This document shows positions 63,480-64,000 of a stretch of DNA of 64,000 nt, piece after piece. The stretch is from assembly GCA_019096065.1 (NCBI GenBank), contig JAGUCH010000003.1, positions 1,798,001 to 1,862,000 of the forward strand. The letters are read 5' to 3'. The notes under the pieces were generated by a model. It searched no databases. It saw only the letters and a list, made by a program, of their open reading frames with translations, and was not told the DNA's origin. The number at the start of each line of letters is the position of its first letter. Within the stretch, counting starts at the first letter, position 1. This stretch comes from Paracyclopina nana (taxonomy: Eukaryota; Arthropoda; Copepoda; Cyclopoida; Cyclopettidae). Position numbers and translations under genes: made by a program.

Positions 63480-64000
63480 GTTGCTGATGAGTTGCAACAG
63501 ATGGTAAAAGCAACTCCCATGTAGCAATACTCTCAAAAGCAGTAGTAGCCTTCAAACATATGGGAGCATGATAGCTAAGGACAAGGACCCGGTCCGCCGT
63601 TGTAGTAGCTTGCGCTCAGCATTTTACTCCATAGGAATCTCATATTGTCCATATCTCTATAGGAATTGACTATTAATTCATGAATTGCCACTTTATAACT
63701 CATTTATGGGATTGAGAAGCTACATTAAGCGTGACACTGTTCACCTAAGAGTTGCTTCATATTCATGTATCGTTCGAGCAGGGTAAAATGTTGAGCTATG
63801 TGTGCACTGCAAAGGTGAGTTGCTGCTGCTGCTGCAACTACTACTGCTACAGTTGTAACTGCTGCGACGCTCTTAGTAAGAGTTGGTGGTGTTAGTGTGC
63901 ACGTGCAAAACAGAGTTTGCACCTTTTCCACCAAATACGCCACAGCTGCAATAGATCCAACCGTTTCAGATATTAGGAGTGCTTTTCAGTAAGTAAGTAT
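63480..64000. promoter_or_regulatory. Upstream region of MTMR9
   Basis: Probably the MTMR9 promoter and/or 5' UTR intron (minus strand). Contains a short CTG/CAG-type stretch at about 63819-63845. No recognisable coding sequence. Confidence 0.3.

Overview
This is animal nuclear DNA: intron-rich genes with GT-AG introns, many only 52-65 nt long, AATAAA poly(A) signals, and intergenic and intronic DNA packed with short inverted-repeat transposons. The gene set (a Kunitz-less APP-like protein, a sex-peptide/MIP receptor, a NIT-domain guanylate cyclase, a GATA-4/5/6-type factor, MTMR9, TDRD7) points to a protostome, most likely an arthropod and perhaps a crustacean. I cannot name a species. All gene models were spliced by eye; in every complete model the exon phases agree and the summed lengths are multiples of three.

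Layout. 641-10925 (-): APP-like gene, C-terminal exon off the left edge, with a 6.2 kb first intron. 10926-14647: intergenic, holding a 152-bp hairpin, a tRNA-like Pol III unit inside a larger inverted-repeat element, and a minisatellite. 14648-17034 (+): two-finger GATA factor with an aberrant N-finger. 17627-19211 (-): protein disulfide isomerase. 20530-22324 (+): KRR1 followed within about 90 nt by a small helical protein resembling AIRIM/C1orf109, possibly one operon-like unit. 22477-25723 (-): TDRD7-like LOTUS/Tudor germ-granule protein. 26789-27346 (-): mitochondrial ribosomal protein S25. 27604-29794 (-): DEG/ENaC channel. 30002-32927 (-): membrane NIT-domain guanylate cyclase. 33-40 kb: no firm gene. 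40131-50489 (-): sex-peptide/myoinhibitory-peptide GPCR. 50.5-58.6 kb: repeats only. 58608-63479 (-): MTMR9 pseudophosphatase.

Themes. KRR1 and its neighbour would both serve ribosome biogenesis. The cyclase and the DEG/ENaC channel lie head-to-tail on one strand, about 200 nt apart, and the channel's start codon overlaps the first canonical poly(A) signal downstream of the cyclase. The cyclase keeps its purine-recognition residues but has Tyr in place of the first metal-binding Asp, the pattern of a soluble-cyclase beta subunit, so it may need a partner. This tandem is the best candidate here for an undescribed signalling module.

Mobile DNA. At least three families of non-autonomous elements have termini related to CCTGTTCA, two with TAA target duplications. 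One copy in a GPCR intron carries three further insertions. No transposase was seen. Ten CTCF-like cores (AGRKGGCGC) were found by eye, six of them within or just upstream of the GPCR gene.
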